Positions 19,454 through 27,512 of a DNA stretch of 27,512 nt are shown here, one piece after another. The first letter of the stretch is position 1; the number at the start of each line of letters is the position of its first letter. The DNA lies in NCBI GenBank assembly GCA_009801015.1, contig VHZZ01010250.1, positions 13,678 through 41,189 on the forward strand, written 5' to 3'. The notes under the pieces were generated by a model. It worked only from the letters and a program-made list of their open reading frames with translations, had not been told where the DNA came from and did not search any database. This stretch comes from Silene noctiflora. Taxonomy: Eukaryota > Streptophyta > Magnoliopsida > Caryophyllales > Caryophyllaceae. A program made the position numbers and the translations under genes.

Positions 19454-19548
19454 AAAGATTATTATGCTTTTCTTCTTTAATAATAATTCATGCATTCAAA
19501 GATTATTATGCTTTTCTTCTTTAATAATAATTCATGCATTCAAAGATT
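19454..19548. repeat. Exact 44-bp tandem duplication
   Basis: Units at 19454-19497 and 19498-19541 are identical (beginning AAAGATTATTATGCTTTTCT), followed by a partial third start (AAAGATT). Perfect identity suggests a recent duplication. Confidence 0.92.
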
Positions 19549-19877
19549 TTGGTCAGCATTGTTGGAAAATAAACAACCTCTAAGCAGCATAACTTCATTT
19601 CTTGTATAATCATGACTACTACGGAGTTTCCCTCCAAAATTAAAGTTGTTGATCACCAACTGATTGAGAGAGAATTTTTAATGTTGTATGCGAGAGCGAG
19701 AGGGTGGTATTTAGCGTCAGTATCACATGATGACGCTATCTATTTTTTCCTTTTATTTGTGATTTTGCAATGTGTTGTGACTTCTAAGCAATAATATTCT
19801 TGCATGTGCAATTTTCGGAGATATATGAAGACAACTGGGTAATTTTTCAATGAAACACACGTATATAATTTATTAAA

Positions 19878-20316
19878 CGGATAATTCACGCGGTATCCTG
19901 AAGTTTGCCAATTTGTCTGAAATACCCAATTTTTTGTTCCGGAAAACTTTAAGAGGTCATAACTCGTATTTACGAGTTCAGAAAGTGACAATTTTTTTCA
20001 AATCGATTATCTTTCTGAGAATTACGATTTGAAAAAAAAAATGTCGTGTTTGGATCTCGTGGCTAGGAGTTTTTGTATGTCAAAGTTTTTTGGACCGAAC
20101 AAACTTTGAGTGACCATATCTCTTCGTCACGAGCTTGGAACTCGACAAATTTTTTTTCAACTCGTAGTATTGTGAAAGATGATCAATTTGAAAAAAAAAA
20201 ATCGTAACATTATGAACTCGTAAACACAAGTTATGAGCTCTTAAAATTTTCTGGAACAAAAAATTGGGTATTTTGGAAAAAATGTCAAACTTGAAAGATA
20301 CCATGTGCATTTTCCC
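19878..20316. mobile_element. Mutator-like MITE, ~100-bp inverted ends, perfect 9-bp target duplication
   Basis: TTTATTAAA occurs exactly at 19869-19877 and 20317-20325, on either side of a 439-base element. The ends are long inverted repeats: left GGATAATTCACGCGGTATCC against right (reverse complement) GGGAAAATGCACATGGTATC. Both continue with AAATACCCAATTTTTTGTTCC and, further in, CATAACTYGT.TTTACGAGTTC (given in parts). There is no coding content; the open frame at 20080-20397 on the minus strand is repeat-derived. Confidence 0.85.
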
Positions 20317-20329
20317 TTTATTAAAACAC

Positions 20330-20640
20330 CTTAAAATATAATTTGTAAACAATTTAAAAGGAGTGTGAACAAGATTTAGATCAACCTTAAAAGTCACCCT
20401 AAAGTAAAATTCGTTTTAACAATGCATCTATCTTATTTACGGAGTATATGTCAGCTTTGACAATCAACTGTCCATATATAATTAGAGGAATGACAATGTC
20501 ACTACAAGTTTTGTTAATACGACAATAACACAAGGTAAGTCTAAAGACATGTTACTATTCACCGTCTCACAAAAATGAGTGACATTAATAATTTCGAATT
20601 GGCATTATGTATTCCATATATTTAGAAGGTAACATTATAC
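20330..20640. other. Intergenic region, nothing recognised
   Basis: AT-rich DNA with one ACGGAGTATATG word near 20439, seen at MITE edges, but no paired ends. Confidence 0.3.
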
Positions 20641-20645
20641 ATTTA

Positions 20646-20812
20646 TACTCCCTCTGTCCGTCATTTATTTACTTTTGGTTTGACACAAAGACCAATGAAA
20701 GAGAGGGGATCATTTGAGATATAGTTGTTGGATGACAAGTGGATCATAATGAAGATAAATGTGTGAGACACCAAAATAAGATAAGTAAACAAATAACCGG
20801 GATGAAGACGTA
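20646..20812. mobile_element. Stowaway-like MITE
   Basis: Starts TACTCCCTCTGTCCGTCATT and ends CCGGGATGAAGACGTA; the inner arms TTATTTACTT and AAGTAAACAAATAA pair well. Both edges carry TA. No coding content. Confidence 0.6.
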
Positions 20813-20844
20813 TAAAAAAATGTATTTAATCGTTCTAAAAATTA

Positions 20845-21030
20845 TCCCTCCTTACCGGTCAATTGTTGTCCCTTGGTTTTGGCACACAACCAAGAAAAGA
20901 AGAGAGATTCAATTACTAAATGACAAGTAGACAAAATTGAGTGTGAATTATGATTCTTAAAAAGAAAGAAGAACAATTAACCAAAACATCCAAAATGAAA
21001 TAGGACAACAAATAACGAGGACGGAAGGAG
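20845..21030. mobile_element. Stowaway-like MITE, second copy beside the first
   Basis: Starts TCCCTCCTTACCGGTCAATT and ends ACGAGGACGGAAGGAG; inner arms contain TTGTTGTCC and GGACAACAAATAA. A related end is found at 8055-8100 in the other orientation. The gap to the previous MITE is only about 30 bases, so the two inserted close together. Confidence 0.6.
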
Positions 21031-21034
21031 GACA

Positions 21035-21500
21035 ACACAAATTCCCAGTCTCTCTCAGACTCAATGAAACGAAGAGAGCATAATTGTGGAAGTAGGAGAA
21101 ATTAAAGGGAATTCATAGAAAAGAGACAGCAGATTGAAAGAGGTCATGTATACACACCACCAGTTTACATGTGTTAGTCAAAAGAAATCGTATTCCTTTC
21201 GGATGGTCTCTGAATGGACACCACCAAATACGGGTCCATCAAGCCAAAAAAAAGTGTCCCTTCTTAGTAGGGTACCGTATTTATGAATGGGTCGGATTCT
21301 TAATTACTGAATAGACATGATTAATTCAGCATATGAAATCTGGCAATTCCAGAGTATATCTTTTCTTAAGGTGGTGTATGTATGCGTAATTGCATACCAA
21401 TCAAGTCTCCATTTAGTAGGAGAAATAAGAACCGCATAATCACGGAAGTAACGTAAAACTACATAAAAGCAGTGTACGGCTTTATACAATGCTTAAATAT
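21035..21500. other. Intergenic region, nothing firmly recognised
   Basis: Contains GGTCTCTGAATGGACACCACC-like and GGGTACCGTATTTATGAATGG-like blocks (not paired to anything else here). No gene is seen. Confidence 0.3.
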
Positions 21501-21504
21501 GGGA

Positions 21505-22205
21505 ATGAGTTGTGTCGGGCCATGTCTCGTGCTGGCGCTTCGTGCCACAGCCTCAAAATCACTTGACACGACCATGTTAGGGTTAACTTGGTGTAGTGCG
21601 GTTGAAATTTAAGAGATGGCCTTTTGGCACGGCCCAAACTCCCTGTTAAGTTGAATTCGGTCGTGCTTAATGGGTGTGACAACGAAGCACTTAGTGGGCT
21701 GAGAGTTACCATGAGCGTGCCAGCCCACCAAGCAAAGAATGCTTCTCCCTTCGTTCCCTTCGTCCCATTCATTAGTTATCATTTGCATTCGACACAAAGA
21801 CCAAAAATATATGAGATACAACATTTTAAAAACTCATTTTCCTTTTAATAATAATATCGCTTAACTAATGTACCACTTGCACATGGGATACAATATACTT
21901 TATATAAAAATGATAATTATTAACCGATATGCCTATAAATGGAAAATGATAACTATTGACCGGAACAAAGTGTGTACTATTTTTTACATGTTTTTTGGGA
22001 CTTGGTAGTGCCGTAGCGGGAAGCCCATTGGGCCAGTACTGGCCTTAGATGGGCCTTCATTGTTCTTTTCTTTAATGTTGGAACCGGGCTGGATCGAGGA
22101 GTTGCAACACTAGGCCGACCTGTCCATGGCACCGGGTTGTGTCATTTTGGGCCACAATAAACTGAGATGAGCCGGGCTGACCCACACTCCGGCTCGTTGA
22201 ATGAC
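21505..22205. repeat. GGGCC/GGGCTG-rich repeat split by a MITE
   Basis: Two blocks (about 21505-21740 and 21985-22205) are far richer in GC than their surroundings, with GGGCC, GGCACGG and CCGGGCTG words. Between them (about 21744-21975) is a MITE-like piece: CCCTTCGTCCCATTCATTAG, then TTATCAT at the left and ATGATAACTATTGACCGGAAC at the right in inverted form. The GC-rich blocks may be one hAT-like element broken by the insertion; the open frames in them are composition effects. Confidence 0.4.
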
Positions 22206-22368
22206 CCTAGTTACTAGAGTGGTAGAAAAAAGAAAGTAAAAGACCGAGATATCTTTTCGCAAGAAGTTCAGCCCAATAAAGACGAGCTCAACTTTTCACG
22301 TAATCCTTGTTATCTTTAACTAAACAAGTTTAGAGGCCCAACTTTTATAAGCCCGAGGATGAACTTAA

Positions 22369-22515
22369 AAGTTTCCCTTCCAAGGTGTACTTACTTAAAT
22401 AAGGACACAATTAAATTTTTCTTTCATTAAACCATTATATCCTTACATTAAACTATAATCTTTTCTTTAAACTCTAAAATATAATCTTTTTAATTGAAAT
22501 AAAATATGGTTTGAA
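22369..22515. repeat. AT-rich Helitron-like internal repeat unit
   Basis: AGTTTCCCTTCCAAGGTGTA followed by AATAAGGACACAATTAAATT is closely similar to sequence at about 25036 and 25191 within the Helitron-like element. It adjoins the retroposon insertion point at 22515. Confidence 0.45.
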
Positions 22516-23680
22516 TTTTTTTTGGCAACGGTAAAAAGAGGTTTTATACAAACGACATTTGACTCATTTGTCAAATGCACTTAAACTAATTAAGCAGTAT
22601 ACAAAAGCAAAACGGTAAATACATTGGTAAGGAAAAGCGTGTTGGCGGCGAACTGACTGCTAAACATGAATTGCAATCTCTTTTTTCTCTACATGTCTCA
22701 GTTCTCACATCTTCCGAGAACAAATGAGTTATCCGGACCACCAAGAAAGACCAAGGTGTACTTACGCCACAAAGACGTAGAAAAGAAAGGCGGAATGTCG
22801 TCCACGAAAGGCGACCTCCAAAGGAGATGAATCTCCTACACCTTGTAACATCTTCCCTGCGAACAAGAACATCATCGCCAAAGACGGTAAGATTGTAGAA
22901 AAAAAAACGAAAACGAAATCACACCGATCAACTCCCAAACCAACGTCATCTCACAAGGCGAGATGAACACAACACACACCCGATGAAAAGTTACCAATGA
23001 AATTAACAGAAACACGATACTACGAGTAACCACCCCCAATGAGTAAGGGACAGGACATCCTTAACCAACAAAAGGTTTTTATTCGGAAAAACAAGAGATA
23101 CAAAAAACAGAGATTATACATAAGATAAAACTGGAAACCACCGCATCCAAACTAACGAAAAACACTGGCCAAACCCGACTCCACCCTACCAAGCACATTT
23201 CAAGACGATGGAAAAAGCCCCATCAGTCGTTACCTCAAACCAACCCCAGAGCAAATAATCCAACAGACACGAGGTGAATGACACAGCAGCCCGGCACACA
23301 CCAAAAAAACCAGCATCGACTCCGAAACCAAACGATAACACCCCCCCCCCCCCCCCTCGGACTACCGCCTAACAAGCAACAAGCTCAACCAAAAGGAGGA
23401 CAAGGGGCAAGTGGGAGGGGAACACTAAAACGATCCAAATTCATGACCACATAAACCAAACTAAACGAGCTATACTGATCGACAAGGAAAGACAAGAAAT
23501 CTTAAAAAGAAAGAGCCTTGCCAGGGGTGGGGGAATAGGAAGCACCCCGGGGTTGCATGTAAGGATTACGATGGCGGCAGAGCAAGGCTGATTAGGGTTT
23601 TTGTGTTTTACAGAGAAGTGAGAGAAAAAGTTTTAGAGAGAGATATGGAATGACTTGAATGTTTTATTGTTGGTTTCTTG
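22516..23680 (-). mobile_element. Retroposon with A-rich tail and 11-bp target duplication
   Basis: TATGGTTTGAA occurs exactly at 22505-22515 and 23681-23691, flanking 1165 bases. On the minus strand the insert begins with a leader-like CATTCCATATCTCTCTCTAA, then CTTTTTCTCTCACTTCTC, and ends CTCTTTTTACCGTTGCC followed by eight A's, so it was made from RNA. An AATAAAAACC signal and a TGTTTTTCCG region lie near its middle (about 23075). It has no long open frame and no reverse transcriptase, so it is a non-autonomous LINE derivative or a retrocopy of a non-coding or host transcript. A C16 run (23341-23356) lies within. Confidence 0.7.
23341..23356. repeat. C16 homopolymer
   Basis: Sixteen C in a row, inside the retroposon. 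Length may be uncertain from sequencing. Confidence 0.85.
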
Positions 23681-23689
23681 TATGGTTTG

Positions 23690-24395
23690 AAAAATTAAAA
23701 TCATTAAAATACATATTTCTTGACATTACCCAATTATTTCGATTTGTTTTGCCAATCAATTTTTTTTCCTCAAATAAAAATGCAACGAGGTGAAATAAAA
23801 TTAATGAGTTGTCAATTTATTTTAGATAAAAACTCAATTAATGGCTATTATCATTATTATATCCACTTATCTTATCTGATTTTAGTAATAACGTCTTTAT
23901 TTAATGTTAATGTTTTAATTTAAGTGGGTGAAATAATATAATATTATTTTTAAAAATAATGTTGACTAAATATTTAGAGTAAACATAATCTCAGTAGTCT
24001 CGCTTTTTCTAACAAAATTTTTAGATTTTAGTAATAACGTCATCATGATGACAACGTAATCAAGCAAATCGAAACGACCAATTAACGAATTAACTAATCG
24101 ATTCAATCTGTTACTTGTCGCTTTGAACGACTATCATGGTAATCAGGCTTTTTCTAACTGACGTAAACGAATCGATTTCTCTAAAATCAAAACAACGAAT
24201 TGCTAAGTGAAAAACCATTAAACTAGTCGATGTATAATGAATCGATTTTTTAAAAATCAAAATGATGAATTACTATTCGTGACAATGTAACTAACTAACG
24301 TAAAACAAATTAATTTATGTATTTTTTATGAAATAAGGCTATGATGTAACATTCCCACATCAAACCTATGGTTGGACGTGTATAATACAGTTAAA
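23690..24395. other. AT-rich region with a 70-bp degenerate repeat
   Basis: AATCGATTTCTCTAAAATCA at 24170 and AATCGATTTTTTAAAAATCA at 24240 start two related units 70 bases apart (each followed by AA..A.GAATT.CTA). A palindromic AT block lies near 23935-23965. No gene is seen. Confidence 0.5.
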
Positions 24396-24399
24396 CCCA

Positions 24400-24952
24400 A
24401 GCCCTTAACCTGTCAAACGGGTTGGGTCTCGGGTTGGGTCATACGGGTCAGGTCGAATACATGTCGGGTCATACGGGTCAAGAAATAATTTCTAACGTCT
24501 TTTTTAAACTATTTTTTAATTAAAAAAATTTTTTTTTTAAACGTAAAACATATTTAAAATTAATATTTTAATCATATTCAACGTTTACATTAATTATATT
24601 GACATACTTATAAAAATAAAGTTTTTTAATAATTAGTTTATTATTAAATATTATAAAAGTTATATAAAATTGACTTTTTAGTTGTATTTGTAAGTTTAAA
24701 TAATTAAAAAATAATTTTTTAACCATTTTTCAAATATAATATATAAATATTAATATTTTAACAAAATTCTTGATTTACCTTTGACCCAACGGGGTGACCC
24801 GTTCGGGTCGAGTCTCGACCCTAAAATAACGAGTCATTTCAGGTTTTGGTCAAACGACTCGCGGGTCGAAAAAACCGGGTTTGTAACCCTAAAAATGGGT
24901 CGGGCGGGTTGGGTTTTGGTTCGGTTCAAGTTTTAACAGGTCTACTAGGCCC
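24400..24952. mobile_element. hAT-like non-autonomous element rich in GGGTC words
   Basis: The left end (GCCCTTAACCTGTCAAACGG) is mirrored at the right (reverse complement GGGCCTAGTAGACCTGTTAA). Both outer parts are packed with GGGTCGGG/GACCCG words, and the centre (about 24490-24770) is almost pure A/T. Composition and ends resemble the GGACCG-rich element at 13508-13907. No target duplication was established. Confidence 0.45.
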
Positions 24953-24999
24953 AGATGTAAAATTCACGTGTAATCGTGGAATATGCCATTTTTGTGACA

Positions 25000-25652
25000 A
25001 TCCCCCTTACGACTAAGAGAATAAAAATTCTTTTAGTTTTCCCTCCAAAAAGCATATAACTAAATAAGGTAATAAGTAAATTTTCATTCATTGCATTATT
25101 ATTATTTTCTTTTCAATGAATATATGCTTATAATTAAACTCTAATCTTTTAATAAAATTTATAATTATGATTTTTTCCTTACTACTAAGAAGTTTTCCCT
25201 AAAAAATGCATCTATTTTCATAAGGACATAATTGATTTTCTTAATAAACTATTATCTTTTTCTTAAAATATAATTTTAATATAATTATAATTATACTCGA
25301 ATATTTTAATTAAATTCAAAATTATGATTTTTTTCATTATAATAAAATAAAATTGGTATTAAATTATAAACTACTAACTTTTTTCAGTAATGAAATAATT
25401 ATTACCTTAAAGAATAACTTGACACTTACTTAGTATTAGTTTCGTGACAAAAAAACAAATTCATTAAAAAAAATCACAACTTAACTTAATTCTATTTGGT
25501 TAATTTTTTTGTTTTATATCAAAAAATAATGGAATGAAATATTAAATATTAATGAAGTGAAAATTTAAAAAAGTGAAAATTTAAAAATTTTAAATAATAA
25601 ACTAAAAAAATAAAAACTCTATATACCGCACATTGCGCGGGATCTATACTAG
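25000..25652 (+). mobile_element. Helitron-like element, 3' end at CTAG
   Basis: CCGCACATTGCGCGG (25626-25640), a short GC hairpin with one mismatch, stands nine bases before CTAG (25649-25652), which is followed by T. Hairpin plus CTRR, inserted before T, is the Helitron 3' signature. The body is very AT-rich and contains the repeat AGTTTTCCCT...AAATAAGG twice (about 25036 and 25191). The 5' end (expected TC) was not identified, so the start is a guess. No Rep/helicase is coded. Confidence 0.6.
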
Positions 25653-25654
25653 TG

Positions 25655-26265
25655 TAACTAATAGACGTATTTTAGAAAGGTTTAGTCCCTTCATTCATAT
25701 CGAATTCAGTTACTGATACAACGATTTTGTATTTATTTGCATACTATCTATCATCAATACAATTTTATTTGCCAATCTATCTATATACTCAATCAAATTC
25801 CTATAATTTATACATTTCAAAACATTATATTACGACATTGTCTCAACAAATTAAGCAAAGATCGGGATAAACTAATATAATTATTGGTCTGTTCAAACTT
25901 CAATTAGGGCACAAATTTACAAGGTCCCTCTTTGATATACCTACTCCAATTACTTACCTCCCTAAAAATAAATTGGGACCAAATTGAGAATAGTAATTTA
26001 CTTTAATAAAATTCAAAATTGCGATGGTTAAGAAATGGAGAATGCACCTACCCCCGACGGCCCGACGTAGGACCAGAAAACAACCGGTGACAGGGCAGAT
26101 GCATGCATATAATTTAATTTAAGTGCACGATCAAACTATACGAGAGTGAAATGTCTAGGCGGCACTAGCCGTTTTAAACATAAAACGGGTGAATACATAC
26201 CACTTGTGTATATTAGAATTCATAGAAAAAAACAATGTATTTGTATTGTAAACACAAGTTGTATT
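25655..26265. other. Intergenic region, nothing recognised
   Basis: AT-rich. A short less AT-rich block (CCTACCCCCGACGGCCCGAC) lies near 26050 with a GCATGCAT word near 26100. No gene or paired repeat found. Confidence 0.3.
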
Positions 26266-26269
26266 ATAC

Positions 26270-26337
26270 TTGTGTTAGTTGACTACTTTACCCGTCTTAA
26301 ACTTAAGACGGATATTACTGTCTTAAATGAGAATTTG
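26270..26337. mobile_element. End of a family A Mutator-like MITE
   Basis: Read on the minus strand from 26337, CAAATTCTCATTTAAGAC, then ATATCCGTC and GACGGGTA, follows the left end of the element at 1340 (CAAATTCTCATTTGTGACGG, ATATCCGTC, GACGGGTA) block by block. The other end was not found, so it is a fragment. Confidence 0.5.
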
Positions 26338-26344
26338 TGAATGT

Positions 26345-27420
26345 GTATATAGTCATTTTCTGTCTTTAAGCACATGCATGTTTTATTACTTTATGACGTT
26401 TATATTTTTCCAATTTTATTTAAGTTGAAGAATTGCGAAGGTAGTAGCCTTTTTCTAATGTCGGCCTTGTGCTGACCATTATCAATGTCTTTCTCTTAAC
26501 AGTTTGTTCTGGTAACATGCTTCTTCCTTAGTCCCTCACCTTTACCCATTTTTGATTTCTTTTTCTTTTCTAGTTTCCTTGTGAGAAAGAAAACCTCATT
26601 CGAGTTGTATATGAAAAGTTTCTTTATGAATAGTGACGGATGTTGGTGTAAATGATAAAGGGAGACATGGTCTAGAGTTTATAATATTGACTAGCCAGCT
26701 TTTTTTGTGAATTTTAATATTTAATGATTAAGTCGGGTGATAATATAACACACTAACATAGTATTATGAAAAGCTAGCAGAGCTCCTCCTGACATAACTA
26801 AAGTCATCCACTATCAATGAGGAGGAAAAAAGAAACAAGAGAACGGCTATTAAAGTAGAATGAGTTACCGAGTTAGGAATTGGACTAGACCATCTAATTG
26901 GTTTGTTCTAACCAGGCTATTGTTTCTAGTCGTGATTAATAGGAGTTTGATCTTAAATGTGTTATTTAGGTTTTTTCAGTCATTAGAAACTTAGTAAGGT
27001 TAATTATCGATCAAAATGTAGTCGAATCAGAATTTAAAGTTATGGCAAACATATATTTCGACTTCAATTGTAATTTTCATATTTGAATCGAATCTTTCAA
27101 TTGAGAGTAGTTTAATCTACACTTAGATATAGCATATAAAAAAAAATTAAAATCCAAAAAGAGTAATAAAGTTCAATTTGAAAACATTTTTCATTGAGAA
27201 ATTTACCAAAAAATATTTTTTAACAGGATGATAATGCAAACATGTTTTTTTTCTTTTTTCATTCGTGCACCTTCCGGTCACCCACCCACTATCGGATGTA
27301 AACGTATATATGGATAATTGGATATTCCAGTCGATGGCTTAGCTTCCTCGTGGATGGACTAGTCACTTCTCGCAGCCCATTCAAGATTTGACTCTATCCT
27401 TGAAAAAATTACTCAGTCCT
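26345..27420. other. Intergenic region, nothing recognised
   Basis: AT-rich with no credible coding, RNA gene or paired repeat. Confidence 0.3.
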
Positions 27421-27512
27421 TGTTGGAGCCAGTGTCCTCCACAGTTAGTGTGATAACATGTATAAATCTCTTATAGGTTCACAGGGTATACTTCGTATTT
27501 AATCAGTTGATT
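27421..27512 (+). mobile_element. Possible start of a Ty1/copia-like LTR (cut by window edge)
   Basis: TGTTGGAGCCAGTGTCCTCC, then GTGATAACATGTATAAATCT, resembles the beginning of plant Ty1/copia LTRs, which commonly start TGTTGGA. Only 92 bases are in view and no second LTR or target repeat can be tested. Treated as a fossil. Confidence 0.35.

Noticed and set aside
20080-20397. 105-codon minus-strand frame
   Set aside because: It overlaps the long inverted end of the Mutator-like MITE and runs past its edge; no protein features.
21482-21848. Several overlapping frames on both strands
   Set aside because: They lie in a GC-rich repeat broken by a MITE; no family motif, and all frames are open by composition.
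1-27512. CRISPR array, rRNA genes, bacterial-type operons
   Set aside because: No spaced identical repeats of CRISPR type and no rRNA sequence; the palindrome array at 697-873 has spacers that are too short and is inside an LTR.

Overview
This is an AT-rich plant nuclear window with two host genes that can be read through their introns, set in a dense bed of mobile-element remains. The gene structure, the plant-only protein families (GRF, phytosulfokine) and many Stowaway, Mutator-like, hAT-like, SINE, LINE and Helitron pieces point to a eudicot. Some recurring repeats (motifs such as AGACGGATATGTCCGTCTTAA and CTCCCTCCGTCC ends) suggest Caryophyllales, but that placement is from memory and is tentative.

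Layout. 1-954: end of an LTR retroelement, with a periodic array of small palindromes. 964-2280: a foldback repeat, a Mutator-like MITE with a 10-bp target duplication, and unassigned AT-rich DNA. 2549-6813 (+): a complete four-exon GROWTH-REGULATING FACTOR gene of the GRF1/GRF2 type (519 aa; QLQ and WRC domains; miR396 site in exon 3), with SINEs and MITEs in its introns. 6814-15700: no complete gene is visible; there are SINEs, hAT-like and Mutator-like elements, and two unresolved minus-strand open stretches near 8.9-9.6 kb. 15971-16757 (-): a two-exon phytosulfokine precursor gene (77 aa, ending in the YIYTQ hormone), which is easy to miss because both exons are short. 16.9-27.5 kb: tandem repeats, a decayed LINE RNase H region, a Mutator-like MITE with a perfect 9-bp target duplication, Stowaway-like MITEs, a 1.17-kb retroposon with 11-bp flanking repeats, hAT-like and Helitron-like pieces, and a possible Ty1/copia LTR start at the right edge.

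How the genes relate. Both act in growth: GRFs are transcription factors that promote cell proliferation in young organs and are limited by miR396; phytosulfokine is a secreted sulfated pentapeptide that promotes cell growth through a receptor kinase. They need not act together, but from memory GRF1, bZIP6 and PSK2 are consecutive loci in Arabidopsis (AT2G22840, AT2G22850, AT2G22860). This window therefore looks like a transposon-inflated version of that old block, with no bZIP gene visible between the other two.

I did not find a convincing new multi-gene system. The most notable points are the conserved GRF-PSK block, the 21-bp-period palindrome array, the retroposon with clear target duplication, and the element insertions close to splice signals of the two genes.
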